From positions 1 through 64,000 of the forward strand of contig JADQBA010000039.1 of the NCBI GenBank assembly GCA_016903675.1: 64,000 nt of DNA. Direction: 5' to 3'. The stretch comes from Stigonema ocellatum SAG 48.90 = DSM 106950 (GTDB lineage Bacteria; Cyanobacteriota; Cyanobacteriia; Cyanobacteriales; Nostocaceae). The translations under genes were made by a program, and so were the position numbers. The notes below the pieces were generated by a model that was given only the letters and a program-made list of their open reading frames with translations, made no database searches and was not told where the DNA came from. Below are positions 8,753 to 17,201 of the stretch, in pieces; position 1 is the first letter of the stretch; each line of letters starts with the position of its first letter.

Positions 8753-9481
8753 ATGATAGCCAGTGTAGCCACCTATGAAATTACCTGGGAAAAGTTACCG
8801 GATGATTTTGTTTTAGACGACGAGCCAGTGGATAACATTAATCAGCCCGCTCTTGCAGCTGCTCTTACAGAAAGCTTGGAACTGGCTGGAAGATTGCCAA
8901 CCAATGCCTTAACCATGACTAACTACGGCATCTGTGCTACCTTAAATAACCAGATTGTGGTCAAAGCTCCAGATTGGGGATATGTACCATCGATTCGGGT
9001 GTCGCGAGAAGAGGTTCAGCGTAGTTATACCCCACGACTTGAAGGCGATATTCCAGTGATTATTATGGAATTTCTCTCTGATACGGAAGGTAGAGAGTAT
9101 TCTAGTAAACCAACCTATCCACCTGGCAAATGGTTCTATTATGAGCAAGTTTTACAAGTGCCAAACTATGCCATTTTTGAGCCAGAAGAGGGAGTGTTAG
9201 AAGTTTATCAACCAGATAATTCGGGTCATTATCAACTTCAATCACCAGATGGGAATAACCGTTATTGGATTGCAGAAATGAACCTATTTCTGGGTGTATG
9301 GCAAGGAAGCCGAGAAAATCGCACGGGTTACTGGTTACGTTGGTGGGATGAGAGAGGGGAGTTATTGCTGTGGGGTTTGGAATTAGCTGCTAAAGAAAGT
9401 CAGCGTGCAGAACAGGAACGTCAGCGTGCAGAACGATTAGCAGCCCAGTTGCGATCGCTGGGAGTAGAACCGGAGGTTTGA
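8753..9481 (+). CDS. Uma2 family putative endonuclease (DUF820)
   Basis: 242 residues. The Uma2 fold is a PD-(D/E)XK-type nuclease family greatly expanded in cyanobacteria. Supporting sequence: KAPDWGYVPSI (acidic metal site after a strand), PVIIMEFLSDTEGREY (the E-x-x-S position) and KWFYYEQVLQVPNYAIFEPE. A charged C-terminal coiled-coil tail (AAKESQRAEQERQRAERLAAQLRSLG, split around residues 212-238) is the usual ending of these proteins. Cellular role is not established. A second, diverged member lies at 10625; the two flank a convergent hydrolase gene. Confidence 0.85.
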   Translation: MIASVATYEITWEKLPDDFVLDDEPVDNINQPALAAALTESLELAGRLPTNALTMTNYGICATLNNQIVVKAPDWGYVPSIRVSREEVQRSYTPRLEGDIPVIIMEFLSDTEGREYSSKPTYPPGKWFYYEQVLQVPNYAIFEPEEGVLEVYQPDNSGHYQLQSPDGNNRYWIAEMNLFLGVWQGSRENRTGYWLRWWDERGELLLWGLELAAKESQRAEQERQRAERLAAQLRSLGVEPEV

Positions 9482-9567
9482 ACGGCGATAATAGGGAGTG
9501 GGGAATAGGGAGTAGGGAGTGGGGAAAGATTTGTTCATTTTACAAAACTTTTAAAGACCCTTAGTTC

Positions 9568-9625
9568 GTAGTAGCGCTTTAGCGCCGGTTTAACCGCGAT
9601 TTTACCGGCGCTGAAGCGCTACTAC
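9568..9625. repeat. Long inverted repeat between convergent genes (possible bidirectional terminator)
   Basis: GTAGTAGCGCTTTAGCGC (9568-9585) extending to CCGG, and the matching GCGCTGAAGCGCTACTAC (9608-9625), form a 21-bp arm stem-loop with one mismatch and a 16-nt loop. It belongs to the GTAGTAGCGC/GTAGTTGCGC repeat family scattered through the window. It overlaps the last codon and stop (TTG TAG) of the hydrolase on the minus strand and sits between two convergent genes, where it could terminate both. Confidence 0.75.
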
Positions 9626-10512
9626 AAACCTAACCAATCCACAATTTGCTGATTCACAACATCCGGAACTTCGTCATGAGGACAGTGGCCTGCACCAGGA
9701 ATAGGGACAATTTGAATTTCTTTCCCATTCTCCCGCGCCTTCTCGTAAATTTTTGCCCCGGTAATTGGTGTCCAGGGGTCATCCGCACCCCAAAGAACTA
9801 ATAGTGGACGTTCGACTTTGGGTAATAGTTCCTCTGGACTTGGACCTGGAGGCGCTGTGAGGATAGAGGCAAAAACTTGCTGTGCGCCAGGATCACACGA
9901 AGGGGTATAGAGTAAATCCACGAGTTCATCAGTGACGGCTTCCCGGTTGCGATAAACCTGGTACAGAGTACGGCGAATTTGGGATTTTTGGCGGATGCGG
10001 TTGAAGACAAACTTACCTGTCATTGGATGACCAACCAACCGATTAAAAGCCCCCATGACAAAGCGTAGAGGTGGGTTAAGTTCATGGGGACGATGACTCA
10101 ACCCACCTGCTGAGTTAATCAAAACAGCACCACTGGCAATTTCTGGATGTTCTGTCACTACCATCAAGCTTAAAAGTGCGCCGATGGAGTTGCCAATAAA
10201 TACAGCAGGTTCTTTGATGTGTGCTGTCCAAAAATCCTTCAGCAGTTCCACCCACACTTCTACAGTGTAATTTAACGGTGGTTTATCGGAACCTCCGAAC
10301 CCCAAAAGGTCAACGGCAAACACTTGGTAGCCAGCATTTGCCAAAACAGGGATATTCTTCCGCCAATGTCCAATAGAAGCGCCAAAGCCATGCACCAGTA
10401 CTAAGGGTTTTCCAGTTCCCATAACAGTGTACTGAATTTTGTAACCCTGCCAAGTCCAAAAGTGTTTCTCAAAGGTGGCTGTTGTTGGTAGGTGCTGTGT
10501 ATTTACGGTCAT
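9622..10512 (-). CDS. Alpha/beta-fold hydrolase (pheophytinase/dephytylase-like group)
   Basis: 296 residues. The catalytic triad of an alpha/beta hydrolase is visible: nucleophile Ser in FIGNSIGALLS (about residue 117), Asp in LLVLWGADDPWTP (about 246) and His in IPGAGHCPHDEVP (about 274). The oxyanion region LVHGFGASIGHWRKNIP and AVDLLGFGGSDKP are typical. The GFGASIGHWR and GNSIGALLSL segments resemble the plant/cyanobacterial group that includes pheophytinase and chlorophyll dephytylases, so a role in tetrapyrrole side-chain hydrolysis is possible, but substrate cannot be read from sequence. The last residue and stop fall in a dispersed repeat. Confidence 0.85.
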   Translation of the reverse strand: MTVNTQHLPTTATFEKHFWTWQGYKIQYTVMGTGKPLVLVHGFGASIGHWRKNIPVLANAGYQVFAVDLLGFGGSDKPPLNYTVEVWVELLKDFWTAHIKEPAVFIGNSIGALLSLMVVTEHPEIASGAVLINSAGGLSHRPHELNPPLRFVMGAFNRLVGHPMTGKFVFNRIRQKSQIRRTLYQVYRNREAVTDELVDLLYTPSCDPGAQQVFASILTAPPGPSPEELLPKVERPLLVLWGADDPWTPITGAKIYEKARENGKEIQIVPIPGAGHCPHDEVPDVVNQQIVDWLGL

Positions 10513-10624
10513 TATTAAGATTCGTAACCTATTTTCTTATATGGTAATTTTTTCTGACCGTAAAGGGTTGACAATAAAGTGGTATCTTTGGACTAGTCCA
10601 ACGTTGAGTTGAGGTCTTGCCCCT

Positions 10625-11362
10625 ATGACCCTTTCTAGTAACCAACTCAAGACCGAGATTATTTACCCGGTTTCTGATGGTCAACCGATGGCAGAGAGCG
10701 ATCCAGCAAGAGATTACCTAATTTATAGTGTAGAAGCCTTAGACATCTATTTTCAAGACCGACAGGATGTTTACGTTTCGGGCAATATGTTTATTTATTA
10801 TAAAAAAGGTGTACCGAGTGCGGTAGTAGCTCCCGATGTGTTTGTGGTGTTTGGGGTAGACAAGAAGAAACGCCTTACCTATAAGCTTTGGCAAGAAGAA
10901 GGTAAAGTCCCCAGTTTTATTTTAGAAATTACTTCTGCAACTACCCAGGAAAATGACGAAACGGAAAAACCTCTGAAGTATGCTGCTTTGGGTGTGCAAG
11001 AATACTTTCAGTATGACCCTATAGGAGATTACCTCAACCCCCGACTAAAGGGAGTAAATTTACTTAAGGGAAAATACCAACCTATTGTGTCGAATACTTT
11101 ACTAGATGGGGTGTTGTCAATCCATAGTGAAGTGTTGGGTCTAGATTTAAGACTGATTGACGGAGAACTGCGGTTCTATGACCCCCAAACTGGGAAGAAA
11201 CTTTTGAGTCACAAAGAAACTGAACAAGCACGACTGCAAGCTGAACAAGCACGTCGAGATGCAATACCTCGATTGTTGGAATTGGGGTTAAGCGTTGAAC
11301 AGGTTGCAGGTGCTTTGGGTTTGTCTGTGGAGGAGGTCAGGAAGTTTGTGCAAGAGGGATAG
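10625..11362 (+). CDS. Uma2 family putative endonuclease (DUF820)
   Basis: 245 residues. Second Uma2 protein of the window and the more canonical one: GNMFIYYKKGVPSAVVAPDVFVVFGV contains the APD-x-x-V metal-site strand, followed by VPSFILEITSATTQENDETEK (E-I-x-S, then acidic) and KYAALGVQEYFQYDP (the conserved YxxxGVxEYFxYDP). The C-terminal tail is a coiled coil (EQARLQAEQARRDAIPRLLE) and then a short helix-turn-helix-like ending, VEQVAGALGLSVEEVRKFVQ. Downstream it runs into a palindromic GAAACCCGGT repeat and a transposase relic. Confidence 0.88.
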   Translation: MTLSSNQLKTEIIYPVSDGQPMAESDPARDYLIYSVEALDIYFQDRQDVYVSGNMFIYYKKGVPSAVVAPDVFVVFGVDKKKRLTYKLWQEEGKVPSFILEITSATTQENDETEKPLKYAALGVQEYFQYDPIGDYLNPRLKGVNLLKGKYQPIVSNTLLDGVLSIHSEVLGLDLRLIDGELRFYDPQTGKKLLSHKETEQARLQAEQARRDAIPRLLELGLSVEQVAGALGLSVEEVRKFVQEG

Positions 11363-11374
11363 CGCTAAACTCAG

Positions 11375-11406
11375 AAACCCGGTAACTTTCTCGAAACCGG
11401 GTTTCA
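11375..11406. repeat. GAAACCCGGT palindromic repeat
   Basis: GAAACCCGGT, a short spacer, then ACCGGGTTTC. The same palindrome occurs at about 42451-42484, 48245-48277 and 48291-48327, with a partial copy near 50391-50420. Here it separates the Uma2 gene from the transposase relic. Confidence 0.8.
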
Positions 11407-11410
11407 ACTT

Positions 11411-11746
11411 GCTTCCATTTCTTGGTGGGGTAAACACCGTTGGCAAATTGAAGGCTGGTTTAAAACTGCTAAACATCGTTTTGGTTTAGACAAATTTGGA
11501 CAAGGTACTCTTTTAGGAATTTATCGTTGGTTAATCTTATCTATGACCGCTTATTTATTAGCATATTGGGCATATCTTTCATATTCTTTAACTGATTCTT
11601 TGGACTGGGGTAAAGCTGCCTTTCTTGCACTCTCCACTTTTATGCCTCATTTAATCTTGTCTTTATTATTACTCGATATTGAACGCCTTCGACCTTTGGC
11701 ACTTAGTCATGGAATTGACATTACTATTTCCAGGTGCAAGATATGA
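11411..11746 (+). pseudogene. 5'-truncated DDE transposase relic (IS4/ISH3-like)
   Basis: The open frame from 11411 to the TGA at 11746 has no proper start. It encodes the C-terminal part of a DDE transposase: WWGKHRWQIEGWFKTAKHRF carries the catalytic E region (the Y/R-(2)-R-W-x-I-E-x-F-x-K-x-A-K-x-R-F motif), followed by GLDKFGQGTLLGIYRWLILS and a hydrophobic tail ending IERLRPLALSHG. The N-terminal two thirds, with the first two Asp residues, are missing. The left end abuts a GAAACCCGGT palindrome, suggesting that the deletion ended at the repeat. I see no intact terminal inverted repeats. Confidence 0.8.
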
Positions 11747-12275
11747 GTTTATTTTTGGTGTCAAGTCCTATTTAATTTTCGTAACAATTGCTGAAATGAA
11801 GGTATTAGACATCCAGGGCTATTTCATTTTGACTGAGAATCAATTCGCCATTGATGCAGGTTGCTTGTACAATTTTGACCATAGGATTTGCTTCTGTGAT
11901 TATGGTTTACTTACTTTCTTTGCGATCGCAAAACAATTCTGCGATCGCAACGCAATCCAATACTGCTAAGACTTACACACGCTCTCAAATTGACCATCAG
12001 TATGATAGAATGTCCAGTTAATGACTTATAATAAAATCGAACAATGTAGGTTGGGTTGAACGCAGTGAAACCCAACACAGGCGATGATTTATAGAAAATT
12101 AATCGTTTTCTATAGCAATCCGTGGAGGAATTATAAACACTTCTCCCAAGTCCCCCAAGTCTTCAAAGTCTCCTTTGTTCAGATCTCAAATAGGATTGCT
12201 ATATCACGGATTTTTGTTTCCCCATTGGCTGACCAACTGTGGGAACTTTATTATCAATTTGCCTAGAAAACTGTA
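11747..12275. other. Intergenic region with two small inverted-repeat elements
   Basis: No gene supported. 12046-12077 is the common cyanobacterial repeat GTAGGTTGGGTT...AACCCAACA (inverted arms around GAACGCAGTG). 12111-12203 is a 93-bp segment bounded by perfect 11-bp inverted ends, TATAGCAATCC and GGATTGCTATA, which looks like a small non-autonomous element. HIP1-like GCGATCGC octamers occur at about 11922 and 11941. Promoter sequences for the acylase gene at 12276 should lie in the last ~70 bp. Confidence 0.6.
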
Positions 12276-14432
12276 ATGTTTACTAACAATGTTCAGTGGT
12301 TTGGTCTTGTAGGTTTTTTGCGCTCTCGCAGCAAGGGCCACACCCTCAGGGTGTTAAAAAAATCATTCCGAGTTTTCCCGTTCATACTTGGGTTGATCTT
12401 TGCTTTGGTTGTGGGGAACCAAAGCCTAAGTTCCCCCCCAAAATCCACTGAAATACTCTGGGACACTTATGGTGTCCCCCATATCTACAGCAAGGATGCA
12501 CAAAGTGCGTTCCAAGCTTTCGGTTGGGCGCAGATGCAAAGTCACGGTAACTTGCTGTTGCGTCTCTACGGTCAAGCACGAGGACGTGCTGCTGAGTACT
12601 GGGGAGATAAATACCTAGAATCAGATCGTTGGGTACTGACTATGGGAGTTCCAGAACGTGCCCATTCGTGGTACTTGGCACAGAGTCCAACTTTCCGCAA
12701 TTATCTCGATGCCTTTGCCGCCGGAATCAATGCTTATGCTCAAGAACATGGGGATCTCATTGCCGATGAAGTTGAAGTCGTGTTGCCAGTAAAGGCAGAG
12801 GATGTGCTGGCTCACTTACAGCGGGTACTCAATTTCACTTTTGTGGTCAATCCGGAGGAAGTTGCTCTTCTCAGTCACCAGGAACCAAAAGCGGGGTCTA
12901 ATGGTTGGGCGATCGCTCCATCACATTCTGCAAGTGGGAACGCGATGCTGCTGGCAAATCCACATCTACCATGGTCAGATCTGTACCTGTGGTATGAAGC
13001 CCAGATCACCGCCCCAGGCATTGATGCTTACGGAGCAGCACTTGTCGGTATTCCCGTTTTAGCGATCGCGTTCAACGATAATTTGGGTTGGACTCATACA
13101 GTGAACACCTTCGATGGCTGGGATGCCTACGAACTAAAACTGGTTGACAACGGTTATGGCTTCGATGGTAAAGTACTCTCCTTTCAAACAAAAACCCTTT
13201 CGCTGAAAGTGAAGCAACGTGACGGCACATTGCACGACCAACAATTAATAGTGAAAAGTTCTGTGCACGGACCTGTCATCACAGAGAAAGATGGCAAAGC
13301 CGTGGCGCTGCGCGTAGTGGGACTTGACCGACCTGGTGTACTCCAGCAGTGGTGGGATATGGCTTGCTCAAAGAACCTCAAGCAATTTCAAACTGCACTC
13401 CAACGTTTGCAATTACCGATGTTCACGGTGATGTACGCAGATCGAGAAGGACACATCATGCACCTGTTCAACGGTCAAGTTCCGGTTCGTCAGAAAGGTG
13501 ACTTTAAATACTGGCAAGGAATGATTCCCGGCGACACATCGAGCACATTATGGACCAAAATCCATCCATATGAGGATCTGCCCCGCGTCATTGACCCACC
13601 CAGTGGTTGGTTACAGAATACCAATGACCCACCTTGGACAACGACATTTCCACGTGTTCTCTCCCCAGATAATTACCCACCCTACATGGCACCACGTGGT
13701 CCCATGAGTTTTCGCTCGCAGCGCTCTGCAAGGATGCTTTCTGAAGATCAACACATATCTTTTGAAGAAATGGTTAAGTACAAGCACTCGACACGCTCAG
13801 AATTGGCAGATCGTCTCTTGGATGACCTGATTAGTGCCGCACGAAAGTATGGGGATCAATTAGCGCGAAAAGCTGCCGATGTTCTTAAGGCTTGGGATGT
13901 ATCAGCAGATAGAAATAGCCAGGGTGCTGTACTCTTCGATTTCTGGGTTGAACAGATAGATATGAACACTGCATTTAAAACTCCTTGGAACGAAAAATTT
14001 CCACGCACTACACCTGACGGCTTGGCAGATCCTTTGGGTGCTGCTAAGGCGCTAACGCTTGCAGCAGCAAAGGTAGAAAAGGCTTATGGAAAGCTAAATG
14101 TAGCGTGGGGTGACGTCTTCCGACTACAGTATGGTAATGTGGATATCCCTGCTAATGGTGGTCCCGACAACCTTGGAGTTTTCCGAGTTGTCGATTATGC
14201 CCCAGTGGACAATCAGCTCTTTAAATCTGTTGCTGGTGATTCCTATATTGCTGCCATTGAGTTTTCTCATCCAGTACGTGCAATGGCACTGACTAGCTAC
14301 GGCAATGCAACTCAACCCGGTTCACGCCATCTTGGGGATCAGTTGGAGTTGTTTGCCCGCAAGCAGTTGCGACAGGTTTGGCGAACCCGAAAGGAAATCA
14401 AAGCCCATTTGGAGGAAAGCAAAATATTTTAA
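12276..14432 (+). CDS. Periplasmic penicillin-acylase/AHL-acylase family Ntn hydrolase
   Basis: 718 residues. An N-terminal signal or membrane segment (FPFILGLIFALVVG, about 34-47) precedes the acylase alpha-chain (STEILWDTYGVPHIYS...). The autoproteolytic site and N-terminal nucleophile Ser are in AGSNGWAIAPSHSASG (Ser about residue 208), giving a beta-chain of about 510 residues; NAMLLANPHLPW and the NTFDGWDAYEL segment are typical. Family members (penicillin G acylase, AHL acylases, PvdQ) hydrolyse the amide between an acyl chain and an amine. It is convergent with, and 15 bp from, the exporter of the lipopeptide operon. A role in removing the FAAL-derived acyl chain, as PvdQ does for pyoverdine, is plausible but inferred; AHL degradation is the main alternative. 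Confidence 0.85.
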   Translation: MFTNNVQWFGLVGFLRSRSKGHTLRVLKKSFRVFPFILGLIFALVVGNQSLSSPPKSTEILWDTYGVPHIYSKDAQSAFQAFGWAQMQSHGNLLLRLYGQARGRAAEYWGDKYLESDRWVLTMGVPERAHSWYLAQSPTFRNYLDAFAAGINAYAQEHGDLIADEVEVVLPVKAEDVLAHLQRVLNFTFVVNPEEVALLSHQEPKAGSNGWAIAPSHSASGNAMLLANPHLPWSDLYLWYEAQITAPGIDAYGAALVGIPVLAIAFNDNLGWTHTVNTFDGWDAYELKLVDNGYGFDGKVLSFQTKTLSLKVKQRDGTLHDQQLIVKSSVHGPVITEKDGKAVALRVVGLDRPGVLQQWWDMACSKNLKQFQTALQRLQLPMFTVMYADREGHIMHLFNGQVPVRQKGDFKYWQGMIPGDTSSTLWTKIHPYEDLPRVIDPPSGWLQNTNDPPWTTTFPRVLSPDNYPPYMAPRGPMSFRSQRSARMLSEDQHISFEEMVKYKHSTRSELADRLLDDLISAARKYGDQLARKAADVLKAWDVSADRNSQGAVLFDFWVEQIDMNTAFKTPWNEKFPRTTPDGLADPLGAAKALTLAAAKVEKAYGKLNVAWGDVFRLQYGNVDIPANGGPDNLGVFRVVDYAPVDNQLFKSVAGDSYIAAIEFSHPVRAMALTSYGNATQPGSRHLGDQLELFARKQLRQVWRTRKEIKAHLEESKIF

Positions 14433-14447
14433 AGGCTTGAATTTCTT

Positions 14448-15734
14448 CTAAGCATCTGGCAGTTGTTTCTCTAGCAGCCGTAGAGGTTGATACAGATAAC
14501 CTCCAGTTGCAACCAACATATTGAGCATTCCCATCACAATAAATAACAAGGCAATGCCATGTCCTCGTCCTACACCGATGATTTGTCCGATACTTCCAGC
14601 CAGTGATCCTCCTACAGCAAGCAATGGCTCGAAGACTTCATCGGCTAGCGGTCCTGCAATCAGATAAGCAAGTGGTAGAGATGCCCAGGCAAGCATGCGG
14701 CGCAGAGCAAAGACCCGTCCCTGTACAGCAGGCGCGACTTTGCTCTGCCAGATAGCCTGATCGCAGCCATTGATAATCGGCACCCCAAAGAAGTAGATAA
14801 AGGTAACAACAAAAAAGACCGGGACAGACGGCATCAGTCCAGCAAGCACCATGCACAGCCCACCTAACAGTGTAAAACCGAACACACCATCGATGCGGTT
14901 CTTTGGCCCGCCCCAAGCACTCATCACCAGACCACCAACTAGCATACCGCTCCCACCAATGGATAACACAATGCCAAGTACAGCAGCCGAAGCAAAAGAC
15001 AGCACTAGAGGTGTAACTAGCACGGTGACGACTCCTATAAAGAAATTGCTAACAGCAAAGAATGTTAACAATCCAAATAGCCCAGGTCGAGCAGTGATGT
15101 ATCTCCAACCATAGGTGACTTCATGCAACAACGACCCTTTCCCTACGTTGTCCTCTACAGTAATTTTGGGTCTGGGGAATTTGACGAGCATGAGTGTAGC
15201 GATCGCAAACAGGAAAGTAACGCAGTCAATGAAAATCACACCCTGAAGCCGAATAGTTACAACTAGCGCCCCAGCTAGTATTGGTGAAATCAGCCGTGAC
15301 ACTGCCTCTGCCATCTGCACTATACCGCTGGCACGACCAAGATGTTGCTTAGGGACAAGCAGTGTAGTCGTGGCACTATAGGCTGGCCACTGGAAAGCGC
15401 TGAAGGTCGAACTAACTGCTACAGCAAAGTAAATGTGCCAGACTTGAAGCTTCTCGGCAAAGAGCAACAGCGCAATCAACAGTGTACTCAGTCCTGCCCC
15501 AGCATCAGCAACAAGCATGCAAGAGCGTCGATCCCAGCGATCCACAAGCGCACCTGCCAATGGTGATATCAAGATACCCGGCAGCATACCGAACAACGAA
15601 ATCAGGGCGAATTGGGTGACTTTACCACTACTTTGGTATACCCATATACCTAGCGCAAATCTAGTGAGACCCGAGCCGATCAACGAGACAAATTGACCAA
15701 AGCAAATTACGATGAATACTGGCATTGAGGACAT
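14448..15734 (-). CDS. MFS transporter (EntS/MFS_3-like), probable product exporter
   Basis: About 428 residues from the ATG at 15734, which begins 4 bp after the aldo/keto reductase stop and follows an AGGA. In-frame starts at 15764 and 15842 would overlap that gene. Twelve hydrophobic segments are apparent; the start VFIVICFGQFVSLIGSGLTR and the loop GALVDRWDRRSCM (the MFS A-like motif after TM2) are typical of MFS_3 exporters related to the enterobactin exporter EntS. Being the last gene of the biosynthetic operon, it most likely exports the peptide product. An out-of-frame fragment over its middle is not a gene. Confidence 0.82.
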   Translation of the reverse strand: MSSMPVFIVICFGQFVSLIGSGLTRFALGIWVYQSSGKVTQFALISLFGMLPGILISPLAGALVDRWDRRSCMLVADAGAGLSTLLIALLLFAEKLQVWHIYFAVAVSSTFSAFQWPAYSATTTLLVPKQHLGRASGIVQMAEAVSRLISPILAGALVVTIRLQGVIFIDCVTFLFAIATLMLVKFPRPKITVEDNVGKGSLLHEVTYGWRYITARPGLFGLLTFFAVSNFFIGVVTVLVTPLVLSFASAAVLGIVLSIGGSGMLVGGLVMSAWGGPKNRIDGVFGFTLLGGLCMVLAGLMPSVPVFFVVTFIYFFGVPIINGCDQAIWQSKVAPAVQGRVFALRRMLAWASLPLAYLIAGPLADEVFEPLLAVGGSLAGSIGQIIGVGRGHGIALLFIVMGMLNMLVATGGYLYQPLRLLEKQLPDA

Positions 15735-15738
15735 AATC

Positions 15739-16980
15739 CTAGTGGATAAATTTGGCTGCCACATTGTGTTGTTGCCAGTTGGGTGGAGGGAAGCTACTTG
15801 AATAAGACAGATTGGATACGTCAAAAGTCCAATTATCACCACCTCTATGCATACTCTTCAACACCTCAACAATTGAATGAGTAAGTTGTTGAAAACGCTC
15901 CCTCCCCAGAGGTGTGACAATAGCAAGTGCTAAGTTCTCTTCTATGTGTTCGGGGGCTTTCATTCCCACAAGGGCAGTGAGGAGTCCAGGGGCGCTTCGG
16001 GTGTACTGGAGTGCGCGTTGACAGTCTGTCTGAAGGTCATCACCAAAAGCAGAGGCGATATTTTCTGGGATTTTGCCAACGACTTGTGCTTGACAGAGGG
16101 AATTGCTAGCTATGGGGATAATGCCTAAACGATAGGCAGCTTCCAAGACTGGGACTTGTTCTTCTTCAATCTTTTGAGTTGGTGCAACGAGTGCTTCCGG
16201 CATTGCCATATTCAAGGGAAACTGGATGAACCGGAATCGATCCGCCTTGTTAAGAGTCACCTCCTGAGCAAGGGACTTCGCCCGTGCTAGATCTAAATGG
16301 TCTTTTGAGGTTGAAGGTATACGCAAGCCATTCCAAGTTGCCAGACCGTAAGCAGCAATTTTTCCAGCATCCGCAGCATCTTCCATGAACTTGAAGGCAG
16401 CCCGTAAGCGATTGTAGAATTCCTCTGGTGCAACTTCGCAAAGTTGAATTTCTGGGTTGTGGATGTAGTACACATCAATTGTCTGTAGTCCCAGGTTTAT
16501 GAGGCTACAATCGAGCTGATCCCGAAGAAATTCTGGATGTATGCAGTGTTCATTCGCAACTAAGTCCGTCATGTTTATTTCGGAGTTGCTAGGCTCGACG
16601 TAGTGTTGGTAAAACCAGTCTGCTTGGTTTTGATTTTGATGCGGGAGGAAGCCTCCTTTTGTACAGATGATTAGTTCATCCCTTGACACCTCTGCTGATT
16701 CAACCAGACGCTCGACCCCCTTTCCTACACACCGTTCGCTGAGCTGGTAACGATAGTTGATTGACGAGTCAATCAGGTTCACACCGCGCCGAACTGACTC
16801 AACCACAGCTTCCGTCAAAAGGACGTTAGTTTGCTCATTAAGTTCACCAAGATAGGTTCCGATCCCAATAGAGCTTGCAATAAGCTCGCCAGCTTCTCGG
16901 AAATGATCTGGTACACAGTCCTTTCTGTGCCGTTCCCTGTAACACCTTGTTCCTTCTGCTGTAGCCCTGCCTAGGAGCAT
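15739..16980 (-). CDS. Aldo/keto reductase associated with the NRPS/PKS operon
   Basis: 413 residues. The AKR tetrad is visible: Asp in GVNLIDSSINYRYQLSE (about 70) with Tyr (about 75 or 77), Lys in LIICTKGGF (about 108) and His in IDVYYIHNPE (about 171); the C-terminal LVGMKAPEHIEENL is the usual NADPH-binding end. The ATG at 16980 has an AGAGG seven bases upstream. It lies ~220 bp after the terminal-reductase NRPS and just before the exporter, so it may reduce the released aldehyde or another carbonyl in the product; this role is inferred. It is longer than the usual ~320-residue AKR, with an insert after the Lys region (NQNQADWFYQHYVEPSNSE). Confidence 0.85.
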   Translation of the reverse strand: MLLGRATAEGTRCYRERHRKDCVPDHFREAGELIASSIGIGTYLGELNEQTNVLLTEAVVESVRRGVNLIDSSINYRYQLSERCVGKGVERLVESAEVSRDELIICTKGGFLPHQNQNQADWFYQHYVEPSNSEINMTDLVANEHCIHPEFLRDQLDCSLINLGLQTIDVYYIHNPEIQLCEVAPEEFYNRLRAAFKFMEDAADAGKIAAYGLATWNGLRIPSTSKDHLDLARAKSLAQEVTLNKADRFRFIQFPLNMAMPEALVAPTQKIEEEQVPVLEAAYRLGIIPIASNSLCQAQVVGKIPENIASAFGDDLQTDCQRALQYTRSAPGLLTALVGMKAPEHIEENLALAIVTPLGRERFQQLTHSIVEVLKSMHRGGDNWTFDVSNLSYSSSFPPPNWQQHNVAAKFIH

Positions 16981-17201
16981 TATAGTACCTCTTTATATCA
17001 AAATATACGTGCTGTACTGTTGACAAATAAAGTATTATTTGAGTTTGCCAAAGCTTGATTCGGGAGAAATGTCTTTTGCCAGAATCTTAGAAGCACCCCA
17101 CGGGCGGCGCACCACCCGCTATGAATGGAAGAAACACCACCATTCCCCCTCTTCCCCCCACTCTCCACTCCCCACTCCCCACTCCCCGTGTTTCTTGAGA
17201 G
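16981..17201. repeat. Operon gap with an ~110-bp dispersed repeat
   Basis: 17092-17202 is homologous to 8315-8415: AGCACCCCAC..., a CCCCACTCCC tandem tract, then GTGTTTCTTGAGAG. It abuts the stop codon of the terminal NRPS gene on the minus strand. The remaining ~110 bp before the aldo/keto reductase could contain an internal promoter (TTGTCA and a TATA-rich stretch at about 17030-16990 on the minus strand), but this is weak. The repeat probably entered the operon after it was formed. Confidence 0.7.
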